Part shown: one piece after another, positions 51,879-61,223 of the stretch
Layout of the letters: every line of letters begins with the position of its first letter
Numbering within the stretch: position 1 is the first letter of the stretch
Origin: Methylocystis sp. H62
GTDB taxonomy: Bacteria; Pseudomonadota; Alphaproteobacteria; Rhizobiales; Beijerinckiaceae
Assembly: GCF_015709515.1 (NCBI RefSeq)
Contig: NZ_JADNQZ010000056.1
Location: forward strand, 124,001 to 188,000
Direction: 5' to 3'
DNA: 64,000 nucleotides
Made by a program: the position numbers and the translations under genes
Notes under the pieces: generated by a model
Databases searched by the model: none
What the model saw: only the letters and a program-made list of their open reading frames with translations
Told to the model about the DNA's origin: nothing

Positions 51879-53521
51879 GCGTGGAGCGCGTTCCTGTTCT
51901 CATCGTCGGCGCCGGCTATGCCGGTCTGTCGGCGGCCACTCTGCTTGCATGGCGTGGCGTTCCCTGCATCCTCGTGGAGCGGCGCGCGTCGACGTCGCGC
52001 CTGCCGAAAGCGCATGGCGTCAACAGGCGCACCATGGAGCTTTTGCGCGTCGTCGAAGGCTTGGAGGATGCGCTGTTTGCGTCAAGCCGCGCCGGCGCCA
52101 ATGAATCAACGCTCGTCATCGCCGAGACCGTGACGAGTCCGCCGATCGAAACGCTTATCACCAAGAATTCGCTCGACGCGACGCGCATCTCGCCCAGCAA
52201 AGTATGCACCGCGGGCCAGGATCGAGTCGAACCCGTGTTGCTGCGCTTCGCCCGCGAGAAAGGCGCCGACGTTCGATTTTCGACGGCGCTGGCGCGCTTC
52301 TCGCAGCGGGACGACGGCGTGGAAGCGATCTTGCGCGACGAAGCGTCGGGACAAGAGACGACGGTTGTCGCCGACTACATGATCGCCGCCGACGGCGCCG
52401 GCGGAACGATCCGCCACGCCGGCGGGGTGAAGATGGATGGGCCGGGATTTATCGCGGATGCGATGGCGGTGCTGTTCGAGGCTGATCTCAGCGCGATCCT
52501 GCCAACCGATGGATTCATGCTCTACTACTTGCGCAACGCGGCGTTCAGCGGCGCCTTCGTCACCTGCGACGAGCCCAACCACGCCCTGATCAATGTTGAT
52601 TATGATTCCTCCCGCGAAGGGGAGTCAGATTTCGATGAAGAGCGATGCAAAGACTTCGTTCGCCGATTTCTCGGCGTCCGCGACCTTGCGGTGAAAATTC
52701 TCGACGTTCGTCCCTGGCAAATGGCCGCTCTTCTCGCCGATCGCATGTCCTTCGGCCGCGTGTTTCTTGCCGGCGACTGCGCGCATATCGTGCCGCCGGT
52801 CGGCGGCTTGGGCGGACAGACCGCGATACAGGACTCGGCCGACCTGGCGTGGAAACTGGCGCTTGTCGTCAAGGGCCAGGCCGCGACTTCACTACTCGAC
52901 AGCTATAGCGTCGAGCGCAGGCCGGTGGCCCGGATCGCGATCGGGCGAGCCCTCGCCAATTACGTCGAACGCATGCTCCCCGATCGTCAGGACTTGCGCA
53001 TCCGGGAAGATGAATACGGCCTTGTCGAAACCGCGATCGGCTATCGGTATCGCTCGGACGTGATCGTCGCCGATGAGGCCGACGACGGCGCGCCGGTCGA
53101 AGATCCTCTTCGTCCAAGCGGCGCGCCGGGTACGCGCCTCGCGCATGTCTGGCTGCGGCGGGGCGAGGAGACGATCTCCTCTCACGATCTGATCGGACGC
53201 GACTTCATGCTCTTCGCCGGACCGAACGGCGGCGACTGGATCGAGGCGGCGCAGCGTGTCGGCCTCCGTTCGGGAACGCCGCTTAGCGTCTGCCGCTTGG
53301 GATTTGACGTCGACGATCCCGAAGGGTTGTTTCTGCCGCGTCTCGGCGTTTCGCCTGAAGGCGCGCTGCTCGTGCGGCCCGACGGGTTCATCTGCTGGCG
53401 TTCGCGAGGCCGAAGCTCCGACGCTCTCGCGACGCTCGATGCGAGTTTTGCGCGCGTGCGCGGTTTCGATACGCGCCAATCCAGCGACAGTCTCAAGGCT
53501 ACGCTCGTCGACGCAAGCTAG
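51875..53521 (+). CDS. mbnF: MbnF, FAD-dependent monooxygenase
   Basis: 548 aa. PHBH-type flavoprotein: N-terminal VLIVGAGYAGLSAATLLAW, mid DYMIAADGAGGTIRHAGG and the ribityl-binding GDCAHIVPPVGGLGGQTAIQDSADLAWKLAL, plus a C-terminal thioredoxin-like domain typical of large aromatic hydroxylase relatives. In Mbn loci that have it, MbnF is proposed to further oxidise a heterocycle (to a pyrazinedione-type ring). It overlaps mbnM by 4 nt. Confidence 0.92.
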   Translation: MSVERVPVLIVGAGYAGLSAATLLAWRGVPCILVERRASTSRLPKAHGVNRRTMELLRVVEGLEDALFASSRAGANESTLVIAETVTSPPIETLITKNSLDATRISPSKVCTAGQDRVEPVLLRFAREKGADVRFSTALARFSQRDDGVEAILRDEASGQETTVVADYMIAADGAGGTIRHAGGVKMDGPGFIADAMAVLFEADLSAILPTDGFMLYYLRNAAFSGAFVTCDEPNHALINVDYDSSREGESDFDEERCKDFVRRFLGVRDLAVKILDVRPWQMAALLADRMSFGRVFLAGDCAHIVPPVGGLGGQTAIQDSADLAWKLALVVKGQAATSLLDSYSVERRPVARIAIGRALANYVERMLPDRQDLRIREDEYGLVETAIGYRYRSDVIVADEADDGAPVEDPLRPSGAPGTRLAHVWLRRGEETISSHDLIGRDFMLFAGPNGGDWIEAAQRVGLRSGTPLSVCRLGFDVDDPEGLFLPRLGVSPEGALLVRPDGFICWRSRGRSSDALATLDASFARVRGFDTRQSSDSLKATLVDAS

Positions 53522-53575
53522 GCGCAACCGCCTCATCCTGCTCCAAGAAACGTCATCGCAAAGGAGAGTGGTCGA

Positions 53576-54586
53576 ATGTCCATCCTTTCGCCGGAACTCC
53601 ACGCGCCGTCCCGGTTGGAGCCCCTCCTGGCGGTCGATCCGAAACGACTCGAAACGATCCAGACGCCCTACCAGGACTTCAACCGGCTATCGCGCGCCAG
53701 CGGGATTTTGGAATCCCTACCCCTTCGGGCGAAGCGTCAATTCCGCTCCTACTATTTTTTCAATCCGCCAAAATGGCGGGTGTGGGCGCGGACCCTCGGC
53801 TCCAGCCAACGCATGGAGCCGTCCTTCGCATCGATCGGCGCGGTGCGCTCCGGCACGTCTTTTCTCTCCTCCTATATTCTTCAGCATCCGCATGTCGTCC
53901 TGCCCCTGTCGAAGGAAATTTCCTTCACGGATACGATGCGCGAGCTGATGGCGTATTTTCCGACGCTCGCGGCGCAAAGGGCGGCGGAGCGGCGCAACGG
54001 CGGCGCCGTCACTGGCTATTGCACGCCGGTGATGCCCAATCCCCGTTGGATATTTCTGGCGAAGTCGATGTTTCCGAATCTGCGCATCATCTGCGTTCTG
54101 CGCGATCCGGTTGAGCGCACGTTTTCGCATTGGCGGTGGGATCAGAAGCGCTTCCAAAGCCGAAGGGCGAAGGATCCGCACTGGAAGGGTTTTCCAGATT
54201 TTGAAACCTTCATGAGAGTGGAAAAAGAAGCGATACGTGCTGGCGGGATGGAGCCGCATGCGTTCTCGGGCGCGCACGCCGGCTATTTGCGCCATAGCAT
54301 CTACGCCCCCTTCATGCGTCTGCTCTTCGAGCAATTCGGCAGAGACCGCGTTTTCGTCGTCGATGCGGCAAAGTTTTTCGAAGACCCCCAATCGACCGCG
54401 AAGCGGATTTTCGCCTTCCTTGGCCTGCCTGAGGTCGAGCCGCTGGTGATCGAGGAGCGCAATCCCGGGCCTTCCGGCGAGCTCGACGACGGCGCTCGGG
54501 AAAATTTGGCCGAGTTCTTCCGGCCCTACAATGAAGAGCTCTATGCTCTGCTTGATAAGGATTTCGGCTGGGGCGCCGCCCGATAA
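53576..54586 (+). CDS. mbnS: MbnS, PAPS-dependent sulfotransferase
   Basis: 336 aa with a clear RBS (aaggag). The 5'-PAPS loop is [16 protein letters not shown]; the 3'-phosphate site includes [16 protein letters not shown]; then [11 protein letters not shown]-type and [18 protein letters not shown] blocks. In Methylocystis-type methanobactins MbnS sulfates the core Thr, which is present here (ATC). Last gene of the plus arm, 54 nt after mbnF. Confidence 0.93.
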   Translation: MSILSPELHAPSRLEPLLAVDPKRLETIQTPYQDFNRLSRASGILESLPLRAKRQFRSYYFFNPPKWRVWARTLGSSQRMEPSFASIGAVRSGTSFLSSYILQHPHVVLPLSKEISFTDTMRELMAYFPTLAAQRAAERRNGGAVTGYCTPVMPNPRWIFLAKSMFPNLRIICVLRDPVERTFSHWRWDQKRFQSRRAKDPHWKGFPDFETFMRVEKEAIRAGGMEPHAFSGAHAGYLRHSIYAPFMRLLFEQFGRDRVFVVDAAKFFEDPQSTAKRIFAFLGLPEVEPLVIEERNPGPSGELDDGARENLAEFFRPYNEELYALLDKDFGWGAAR

Positions 54587-54717
54587 GAGGCCGCATTCCG
54601 CGGCAAACCTCTCCTTGCTCCTGGTCCCGCCCCTCGGCGACCCGACGGGTGGGCTTCACGCGACCGCGTTCCGGCAATATATGGAGGACGCCGAATTTCC
54701 GCCGGTTCGAGGTAAGG

Positions 54718-55770
54718 ATGAACGCCCACGCCAGAGGGCCTGCAATTGCGACGCCCGCGGTCGCCGCGCCGGCGCCGCTCGTCGACCCCTTCGGGCGGAC
54801 GATCTCCTATCTGCGCGTCTCCGTCACCGATCGATGCGATTTCCGCTGCGTCTACTGCATGTCGGAACATATGCAATTCCTGCCGCGACGCGATCTGCTG
54901 ACGCTCGAGGAGCTCGACAGGCTGTGCTCGGCCTTTGTCGCGCGCGGCGCCAAGAGGCTGCGCATCACCGGCGGCGAGCCGCTGGTGCGCCACGACGTGA
55001 TGAAGCTGTTTCGCGCGCTGTCGCGCCACCTTGTCTCGGGCGCGCTGGAGGAGCTGACGCTCACCACCAATGGTTCGCAGCTTGCCCGTTTCGCCGCCGA
55101 ACTCGCCGATTGCGGCGTGCGGCGGGTCAATGTCTCGCTCGATACGCTCGACCCCGATCGTTTCAAGGCGCTGACCCGCACCGGCGCGCATGCGCAGGTT
55201 CTGGCGGGAATCGCCGCCGCCCGCGCCGCCGGCCTCAAGGTGAAGCTCAACGCGGTGGCGCTGAAAGGCGTGAACGAAGACGAATTCGTCTCGCTCGTGC
55301 GCTTCGCCCACGAAAACGGGATGGACATGACCTTCATCGAAGTGATGCCGCTCGGCGAACTCGACGGGCCGGAACGCGCCGACCAATATCTGCCGATGCA
55401 GGAGGTGCGCGATCGGCTGAGCGAATCCTTTACCCTCGATGAGATCGACTATCGCACCGGCGGACCGGCGCGTTACATGCGGTCGCGCGAAACCGGCGGG
55501 CGCATCGGCTTCATCACGCCGCTCACCCATAATTTCTGCGAGAGCTGCAATCGCGTCCGCGTCACCTGCACCGGGACGCTGTATATGTGCCTCGGCCAGG
55601 AAGACGCGGCCGACCTTCGCGCGCCGCTGCGCGAAAGCGCCGACGACGCGCTGCTGCATCAGGCGATCGAGGCCGCGATCCTGCGCAAGCCCAAGGGCCA
55701 TGATTTCATTATCGACCGAACCGCGCCGGCGCCCGCCGTCTCGCGTCATATGAGCATGACGGGGGGCTGA
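54718..55770 (+). CDS. moaA: GTP 3',8-cyclase MoaA
   Basis: 350 aa from the ATG at [13 protein letters not shown] (ggtaagg just upstream). Radical SAM cluster CDFRCVYC (C40, C44, C47), the second Fe-S motif [14 protein letters not shown] and the essential C-terminal Gly-Gly (MTGG). It makes the first intermediate of molybdopterin, used for example by the sulfite dehydrogenase in this window. The next gene starts within a few nt of its stop. Confidence 0.96.
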   Translation: MNAHARGPAIATPAVAAPAPLVDPFGRTISYLRVSVTDRCDFRCVYCMSEHMQFLPRRDLLTLEELDRLCSAFVARGAKRLRITGGEPLVRHDVMKLFRALSRHLVSGALEELTLTTNGSQLARFAAELADCGVRRVNVSLDTLDPDRFKALTRTGAHAQVLAGIAAARAAGLKVKLNAVALKGVNEDEFVSLVRFAHENGMDMTFIEVMPLGELDGPERADQYLPMQEVRDRLSESFTLDEIDYRTGGPARYMRSRETGGRIGFITPLTHNFCESCNRVRVTCTGTLYMCLGQEDAADLRAPLRESADDALLHQAIEAAILRKPKGHDFIIDRTAPAPAVSRHMSMTGG

Positions 55771-55773
55771 GTG

Positions 55774-56649
55774 ATGGAGCCCATGTCCGTCGCTTTCATT
55801 GGCCTTGGGGTCATGGGTTATCCCATGGCCGGCCATCTTCATCGCGCCGGCCATAAGGTGCGGGTCTACAACCGCACCGCCGCCAAGGCCGAGCAGTTCG
55901 TGGCCGAGCTCCCCGGCGCCGAAGGATTCTCGACGCCGGCCGAAACGGCGAATGGCGCCGAATTCGTCTTTTCCTGCGTCGGCAATGACGACGATCTGCG
56001 CGCGGTCACGATCGGCGACGGCGGCGCCTTCGCCGGCATGTCGGCGGGCGCAATCTTCGTCGACCATACGACAGCCTCGGCGGAGGTCGCGCGGGAGCTC
56101 CACGCCGCAGCGGCCGAGCGCGGGTTTGGCTTCATCGATGCGCCGATCTCCGGCGGGCAGGCCGGGGCGCAAAAGGGCGCGCTGACCGTCATGTGCGGCG
56201 GCGATCCCTCGAGCTTCGCCAAGGCGGAGCCCGTGATCGCCTGCTACGCGCGGGCCTGCCGGCTGATGGGGCCGCCCGGCGCCGGGCAGCTCACCAAGAT
56301 GGTCAACCAGATCGCCATCGCCGGCCTGATCCAGAGTCTCGCGGAGGCGCTGCATTTCGCCAAGACGGCGGGCCTCGAGCCCGAGAACGTCGTCGATCTC
56401 CTAAAGAACGGCGCGGCGCAATCGTGGCAGATGGAAAATCGCACGAAAACAATGGCGGCGAGTGAGTTCGACTTCGGCTTCGCCGTCGAATGGATGCGCA
56501 AGGACCTCGCGATCTGCCTTGGCGAGGCGAGGCGCAACGGCGCCCGACTGCCTGTCGCGGCGCTCGTCGACCAATTCTACGCCGAGGTGGAGAAGATGGG
56601 CGGGCGGCGCTGGGACACGTCGAGCCTCATCGCCCGCCTTGAGCGATAG
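55774..56649 (+). CDS. 3-hydroxyisobutyrate dehydrogenase-family NAD(P) oxidoreductase
   Basis: 291 aa. Rossmann start AFIGLGVMGYPMAGHLHRAGH, then the substrate region FIDAPISGGQAGAQKGALTVMCGG and catalytic Lys in GAGQLTKMVNQIAIAG. Members reduce small beta-hydroxyacids or semialdehydes (3-hydroxyisobutyrate, tartronate semialdehyde, succinic semialdehyde). Substrate not decidable here. It lies 3 nt after moaA and is probably co-transcribed. Confidence 0.9.
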   Translation: MEPMSVAFIGLGVMGYPMAGHLHRAGHKVRVYNRTAAKAEQFVAELPGAEGFSTPAETANGAEFVFSCVGNDDDLRAVTIGDGGAFAGMSAGAIFVDHTTASAEVARELHAAAAERGFGFIDAPISGGQAGAQKGALTVMCGGDPSSFAKAEPVIACYARACRLMGPPGAGQLTKMVNQIAIAGLIQSLAEALHFAKTAGLEPENVVDLLKNGAAQSWQMENRTKTMAASEFDFGFAVEWMRKDLAICLGEARRNGARLPVAALVDQFYAEVEKMGGRRWDTSSLIARLER

Positions 56650-56808
56650 GGGCCGATTAAGGCTAAATCTTAAAATTTAGTTGACTGCGGCGGAACCATT
56701 ACCGGGGCCGCTGCGTTTCTCCCCCGCAAAAGAGGAAGCGTCCAGGTTCGCATCGTTCGAGTAGCGATCTGGGGAAGAATTCCCGACCACCCTGTGGGAG
56801 CCCTATTA

Positions 56809-57126
56809 ATGCCCGTTTCGCGCGAAAGCCCTTTCGCAAGCCGCACGTCCCGGATCGTCCTCGGATTCACAGTCGCCATCTGCGCGGTTGCTGCTGTCGC
56901 AGCTGCGCCCTCAGCGTCTGATCCGAAGATGCAGTCCGCAGCCACTGGCGTCCAAGCCGCCGTGAGCCTTAGTGACGTCGGCATGCGTCCGCTTGCGCAC
57001 GGACCGGCAATCCGAGTGGGGCGCGCTTACGGCGCCGAGGATGAAGATTGCACGCTCGTCATCACGCCGAAGGCTGACGAGCGGGGTCGCGTCCGTTACA
57101 TGCGTAGCGTCTCCTGCGCCAATTGA
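56809..57126 (+). CDS. Small secreted hypothetical protein
   Basis: 105 aa from the ATG at MPVSRESPFASR (gggag 8 nt upstream). Signal peptide (IVLGFTVAICAVAAVAAA), then a short domain with two Cys (DCTLVITP and the last residues SCAN) that could pair. No family recognised. Confidence 0.55.
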   Translation: MPVSRESPFASRTSRIVLGFTVAICAVAAVAAAPSASDPKMQSAATGVQAAVSLSDVGMRPLAHGPAIRVGRAYGAEDEDCTLVITPKADERGRVRYMRSVSCAN

Positions 57127-57334
57127 CGCCGAGAGTCGCGCACCCGGATTAGGCCAGGGGCTGGCCTGAGGCGAGGATCGTTCGGAAACGGACGTCTTCG
57201 CCTTTTTCTTTTGAGCCGTCGTTTCCCTGAATCACGCTGCGTTGGCGGAATCGCCAAAATTCAAATAGCGTGATTGATTCCAATAGATTAAAGCGCGCTC
57301 GACGCGACCGGATTCCGCTTTTTCGCAGCGCGCT

Positions 57335-58693
57335 CTAGAATATCGTCTGCAGACGCAGGCCGAGATAGCTCGCCCGCGCCCGCAGCGGATTCCACGGATC
57401 GATGATCTGGACGTCGCCCGAGAGCCGCAGCCATCGGGTCACGGCGAAATTATAGAAGGCCTCGACGCCGCCTTCGCTGCGACGATTGATCCGCCGCGCC
57501 GCCAGTCCGGAGAGGAGCGGCTGGGTCAGCCCGTAATGGTAATAGCCGACGCCCCAGCGATCGTCCTCGCGGCCCGTCATCAGATTGTAGCCGGCGAGAC
57601 CGACGAGCATGCTCCATCTGACCGGATTGGGATTGCCGTCCGACAATGTCGCAAGCGTGAACAGGCCCCAGCCGAGTTTGGGGTCCGTGGCGCTCTGCAC
57701 GAAATATTGCTGGACGGCGTAGGAGGCGAACCAGAAGCCCTTTTTGGTCAAGCCGCGGAGCCGGGCGATCGACGCCCGGGTTTCGCCGATGTCGTCGAGG
57801 TCGAAACCGCGCGCATTGCTGTAGGCGAAGCGCAGCGTATGGAATCCCTTGAGGCCGCCGATTTCGATGGGGACGGTGGCCATCAGACCGGCGCCGACGC
57901 CGCGCTCGAACGGCCGCGTGATGACCCGCGCCTGCTGAGCGTTGCGCGGATCGGCGACCATGACCCTGAGGTCGAAATATTTCGTCTTGAGCGCGGCGAC
58001 GCCGCCCAACAGATAGGGCGGCGCGATAATCAGGCGGTCGGCGACGCTTTCCGGCGAGCTGACGCCGATGCCGGTCGAGGGCAGCGCGAAGGCGCGGTTC
58101 ATGAAAGTGTCGATGCCGCCGCCGCCGACCAGCGGCGTCTGTGCGGCGAGCGTCAGCATGTTGAACTTGCCGACCGTCACCGAAAGTTCTTCGCTGAGCT
58201 CCTGCGTCAGCGTCATCGACAGCGCCGAGTGATAGCCGTCGCGCTCGATGAACGCCTGGGCGACGTTGACCGGCAGCAGCGCGAGATCCTGGCGGTTCAC
58301 GTTACGGCCGAAGTAATGCTCATATTGCGCGTTGAATTTCAGCCCCTTCCAGAAGCCGAGCTTTTCGCCGTCGACGCGCAGGAACATGTCCATCTTGCCG
58401 CCGTAGCGCGCCGTCCGGTCGATCGCGCCCGCGGGAATGCCCTGGAAGAACTGGGTGACCCAGACGTTGACGTCGACGCCGAGGCGGCGCAGCTCATCCT
58501 TGGGGCCGCCCGGCGTATCGGTCAGCGATTTCTGCTTGGCGAGCGAGACGAGACTGTCTTCGGCGAGAGCTGGCGCGCCCATCGTCGCGACGAGGGCTGC
58601 GAGGCTGGCGCCGGCCGCCGCGATGAGGCTGCGCACTCGCGCGCGTCGCCTTTTCGGGGAGGCCGGCCCGCTCCAGTTCCTCCGCCGCCACAT
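57335..58693 (-). CDS. OprB-like carbohydrate-selective porin
   Basis: 452 aa from the ATG at MWRRRNWSGP. A long basic signal peptide ends ALA; then a beta-barrel protein of the OprB family with alternating strands, VWVTQFFQGIPAG, YEHYFGRNVN, an FNxx segment near GKFNMLTLAAQTP, and the ending FYNFAVTRWLRLSGDVQIIDPWNP...YLGLRLQTIF. It would pass sugars or other small solutes through the outer membrane. Monocistronic. Confidence 0.85.
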   Translation of the reverse strand: MWRRRNWSGPASPKRRRARVRSLIAAAGASLAALVATMGAPALAEDSLVSLAKQKSLTDTPGGPKDELRRLGVDVNVWVTQFFQGIPAGAIDRTARYGGKMDMFLRVDGEKLGFWKGLKFNAQYEHYFGRNVNRQDLALLPVNVAQAFIERDGYHSALSMTLTQELSEELSVTVGKFNMLTLAAQTPLVGGGGIDTFMNRAFALPSTGIGVSSPESVADRLIIAPPYLLGGVAALKTKYFDLRVMVADPRNAQQARVITRPFERGVGAGLMATVPIEIGGLKGFHTLRFAYSNARGFDLDDIGETRASIARLRGLTKKGFWFASYAVQQYFVQSATDPKLGWGLFTLATLSDGNPNPVRWSMLVGLAGYNLMTGREDDRWGVGYYHYGLTQPLLSGLAARRINRRSEGGVEAFYNFAVTRWLRLSGDVQIIDPWNPLRARASYLGLRLQTIF

Positions 58694-59063
58694 CTCTCTT
58701 CGGCCTTCCCGCCAGCCAGATCGGTGAATCACATGCGCCGTCGAGCTTAGCGGCATCGCCGCGCTTGTCTATTGACGGCGCGCAACAGCCGCGAGCTTTC
58801 CTCGTTCGAAACGGATCAGGCGGCCGCGCATCTCGGTCGGCATGCCGACCTCAGCCAGCGGTGGCGGGTCAGTTTGAGTTTAAGGTTGCGACCCGACTCA
58901 GTCCTTCCTAAGGGCGCAATCTTGGATGAAATGCCGCTCAACTTTTGCAACAAGCCTCTGCTCGCACCAATGCATGATTCTAAAGGCTTCGGCGTTTGTT
59001 GACGTCTTGATCATTTTCAAAGAGATAAACGGATCTTCTGATCAGCGTCTCTTAAGATGAAAG
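58694..59063. other. Intergenic junction into an AT-richer insert
   Basis: About 370 nt without a supported gene. Base composition drops from GC-rich porin DNA to about even AT/GC past 58,990 (tgttgacgtcttgatcattttc...), marking the left edge of the 59.0-60.6 kb insert. No clear attachment site or terminal inverted repeat seen. Confidence 0.5.
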
Positions 59064-60176
59064 CTACAGTATTAAGGTTTTCCTCCATGCTCTGAATCGC
59101 TTGAGTTTGTCAATTTCTTCGGAATAAATCTCAGAAAGGACGGCGTTGCTAGCCAAGCCGCCGTATACCAGAGACCCCAGTGGCCAGAGGAGCTTTTCCT
59201 TGGGCTGATCTTGTGTCCCAAGATCAAAGGTCACGGCATGGAACGCCAGCACGCACCGCTTCCATCCGTCTAATTCGAGAGCATCCCAAACCCGCTGGTG
59301 ATCGGCCGGCATGAGCTTTGCTACAGCGAGAGACGCGGCCTCGGCGAATACTCTGTGTCTAATTGTTGGAGGCAAGTAACGTTCTTTTTTGAAAGCGCCG
59401 ACAGTTTTCTTTCGATGATCCCATAAACCGAGAAGAGCAGGAACGGCGAAACCGGCACGCATAGCAAGGCGTGTAAATGCCTTATCATCAAAGGGCGGTG
59501 TAACGGCCTCTAGGGCCAACAGGAAAACGAAATTCCACGTGCCGCTCTGGTCCGCGTCGAGTTCCAAACACCGCCAAGCATCGTCCTGGCTGAGGTTGAA
59601 ATCGGAGAGAGCGAAATTCCGTTCGATCCCCTCACGTAAGGCGAAATGGCCATTAGTAATATGAGCAATTTCGTGCATGAGGACATAGAGAATTGCAATA
59701 TTGACCATCCCTTCAATGTCACACCAGTAGTTGGCTGGATCAAGTGGTCTGGTGAATACTGTTCTCTCAAGGCCTCTTCTGAGTTGCTCAACGCTATCAT
59801 AATCCTCAAAAATTGCCGCCACTGAAGGGGGCGTCCAAAACATCTCTTCATTGAATTCGTCCAAAGGAGAGTTCAAGTAATACGGCGATGCTTCCGCATC
59901 GGTGTAGTAAGGAAGTAGAAGCCGAAGTAAGGCGGTCAGCCTGAGCGCCATCCCTTTTGGAACCAGAACCAACCATCCGTCACCATCGGAAAAAACGTTC
60001 ATCCCAAACCCGGGAAGCTCCTCGAGTCGGATGTCGACTCGCTTCCCGGTAGCTGAGCTTTGAAACGTTTCAAAAACTATTGGCAGGATCGCGCCTGTAG
60101 CGCTGAGAACCCTCTCAACAGATGTTTCAATGAAACTGCCAGAAAGGAAATCCTTAAGCTTTGCCGCCTTTGTCAT
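59064..60176 (-). CDS. HExxH putative metalloprotein of an AT-richer insert
   Basis: 370 aa, soluble. It carries HEIAH (H168, E169, H172) in YVLMHEIAHITNGHFAL and a downstream acidic candidate third ligand in LELDADQSG (E205/D209), a zinc-metallopeptidase arrangement like minimal gluzincins. No signal peptide or membrane anchor. Codon use and lower GC differ from neighbours, suggesting transfer. It overlaps the small upstream gene by 23 nt, so the two are a cassette. I recognise no named family; peptidase activity is inferred from the motif only. Confidence 0.7.
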   Translation of the reverse strand: MTKAAKLKDFLSGSFIETSVERVLSATGAILPIVFETFQSSATGKRVDIRLEELPGFGMNVFSDGDGWLVLVPKGMALRLTALLRLLLPYYTDAEASPYYLNSPLDEFNEEMFWTPPSVAAIFEDYDSVEQLRRGLERTVFTRPLDPANYWCDIEGMVNIAILYVLMHEIAHITNGHFALREGIERNFALSDFNLSQDDAWRCLELDADQSGTWNFVFLLALEAVTPPFDDKAFTRLAMRAGFAVPALLGLWDHRKKTVGAFKKERYLPPTIRHRVFAEAASLAVAKLMPADHQRVWDALELDGWKRCVLAFHAVTFDLGTQDQPKEKLLWPLGSLVYGGLASNAVLSEIYSEEIDKLKRFRAWRKTLIL

Positions 60177-60534
60177 GCGCTGGCCCTTCTATGTTCGGGC
60201 ATAGTTGACTGTAGCCATAGTGAACAACGCGAGCAGCAAGGATGAGCGGCACAGGCGTCATGTGCGCGAGGAGAGCCGCAATCCCTAGGATAATCTCGTT
60301 GCGCTCCTCTTGCTCAGTTCCTACCAACTTTTTGAGCGTTTCATTGTCGCACAACTGCTTCCTAAGTTCTGGCAAGTACGCGAGGAAACGGCTGCGCCCA
60401 AGCGCCACCTTCTCCGCATCCGAGGCTGATTTCGAACCAAAGCCCTCCTTGATTGCTGCATCGCCGAGGAGAAGATCAAGTTCGGTGACATCCATGCCGG
60501 CAATTTCGTTGACGTTGGGCTCGGAAGACATCAT
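60154..60534 (-). CDS. Small partner protein of the HExxH cassette
   Basis: 126 aa with RBS ggagaggg. Polar helical N-terminal part, then a hydrophobic stretch (EIILGIAALLAHMTPVPLILAARVV, about 78-102) that could be one or two membrane helices. Its end overlaps the start of the HExxH gene. No family recognised. A soluble metalloprotein plus a small hydrophobic partner is a layout seen in mobile accessory modules, but a role is not shown. Confidence 0.6.
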   Translation of the reverse strand: MMSSEPNVNEIAGMDVTELDLLLGDAAIKEGFGSKSASDAEKVALGRSRFLAYLPELRKQLCDNETLKKLVGTEQEERNEIILGIAALLAHMTPVPLILAARVVHYGYSQLCPNIEGPAHDKGGKA

Positions 60535-60668
60535 CCCTCTCCGTTTAATATATGTTTTTATTAGGATTTATTCGCAAGAGAGGCCTTGGCGCAGCGTGTG
60601 AGGCCTCGTTTCTGCGTCTCATAATGAGTCTCAGAAGTCCGCGCGCTGATATACCTTTTGACACCGGC

Positions 60669-61125
60669 TCATTTAGAAATGCTATTCGCAGTGCGCGCTC
60701 CGGGCAAGTAGCGGTAGAGCTTTGCGGGAGATACTCCGAAGCGTTCAGCAACGTCAGCAACAGTAATGTCTGGATAGCGAGAAGCGTTCTAGCGGCCTCA
60801 AGGTCGTTGTCCAGAAATTTGCTGGTCGGCCGCCTGTGCGTCCCATACGCTCCGCAGCTCCAAGCCCCGCACCGGTGCGATCGCAAATGGGAGTACGCTC
60901 GAATTCCGCCAGAGCGCTGAACAAGTGAAATACCAAGACGCCTTACGTCGTCGTATCGAGCGCCTCGGTCAGGCTCCGAAACCCGATGCCGCGCACCGCG
61001 AGCCCTCGATTGTCTCAATGAGCTGCTTCATCGATCGCGCCAAGCGGTCGAGCTCCCAGACGATATGGTGTCGCCGGTGCGGGCGTATGCGAGCGCATCG
61101 TGCAAGGCGGAGCGCTTGCGGAATT
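60669..61125 (-). pseudogene. Decayed serine recombinase (resolvase/invertase)
   Basis: Pieces in different frames on the minus strand line up with a Tn3/Hin-type serine recombinase: DALAYARTGDTI, then (shifted) ELDRLARSMKQLIETIEG, GFRSLTEALDTTT, a stop, LVFHLFSALAEFER, GRTGGRPANF, and after another shift DITVADVAERFGVSPAKLYRYLPGARTANS with the final helix-turn-helix. The N-terminal catalytic Ser region is missing. At least three lesions make it non-functional. It marks an old mobile element beside the AT-richer cassette. Confidence 0.82.
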
Positions 61126-61223
61126 CAATTGACTTACTACCCAGCGCGCTTCCGCGTTGACGCCCCGAGCCCCTCTCCCTACTGTGCCGCGCTTCCCGCT
61201 ACAGATTGGCCCGTTCACACCCC

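Noticed and set aside
58772-59002. 76-codon plus-strand frame at the left edge of the AT-richer insert
   Set aside because: No RBS, no conserved pattern, crosses the composition boundary.
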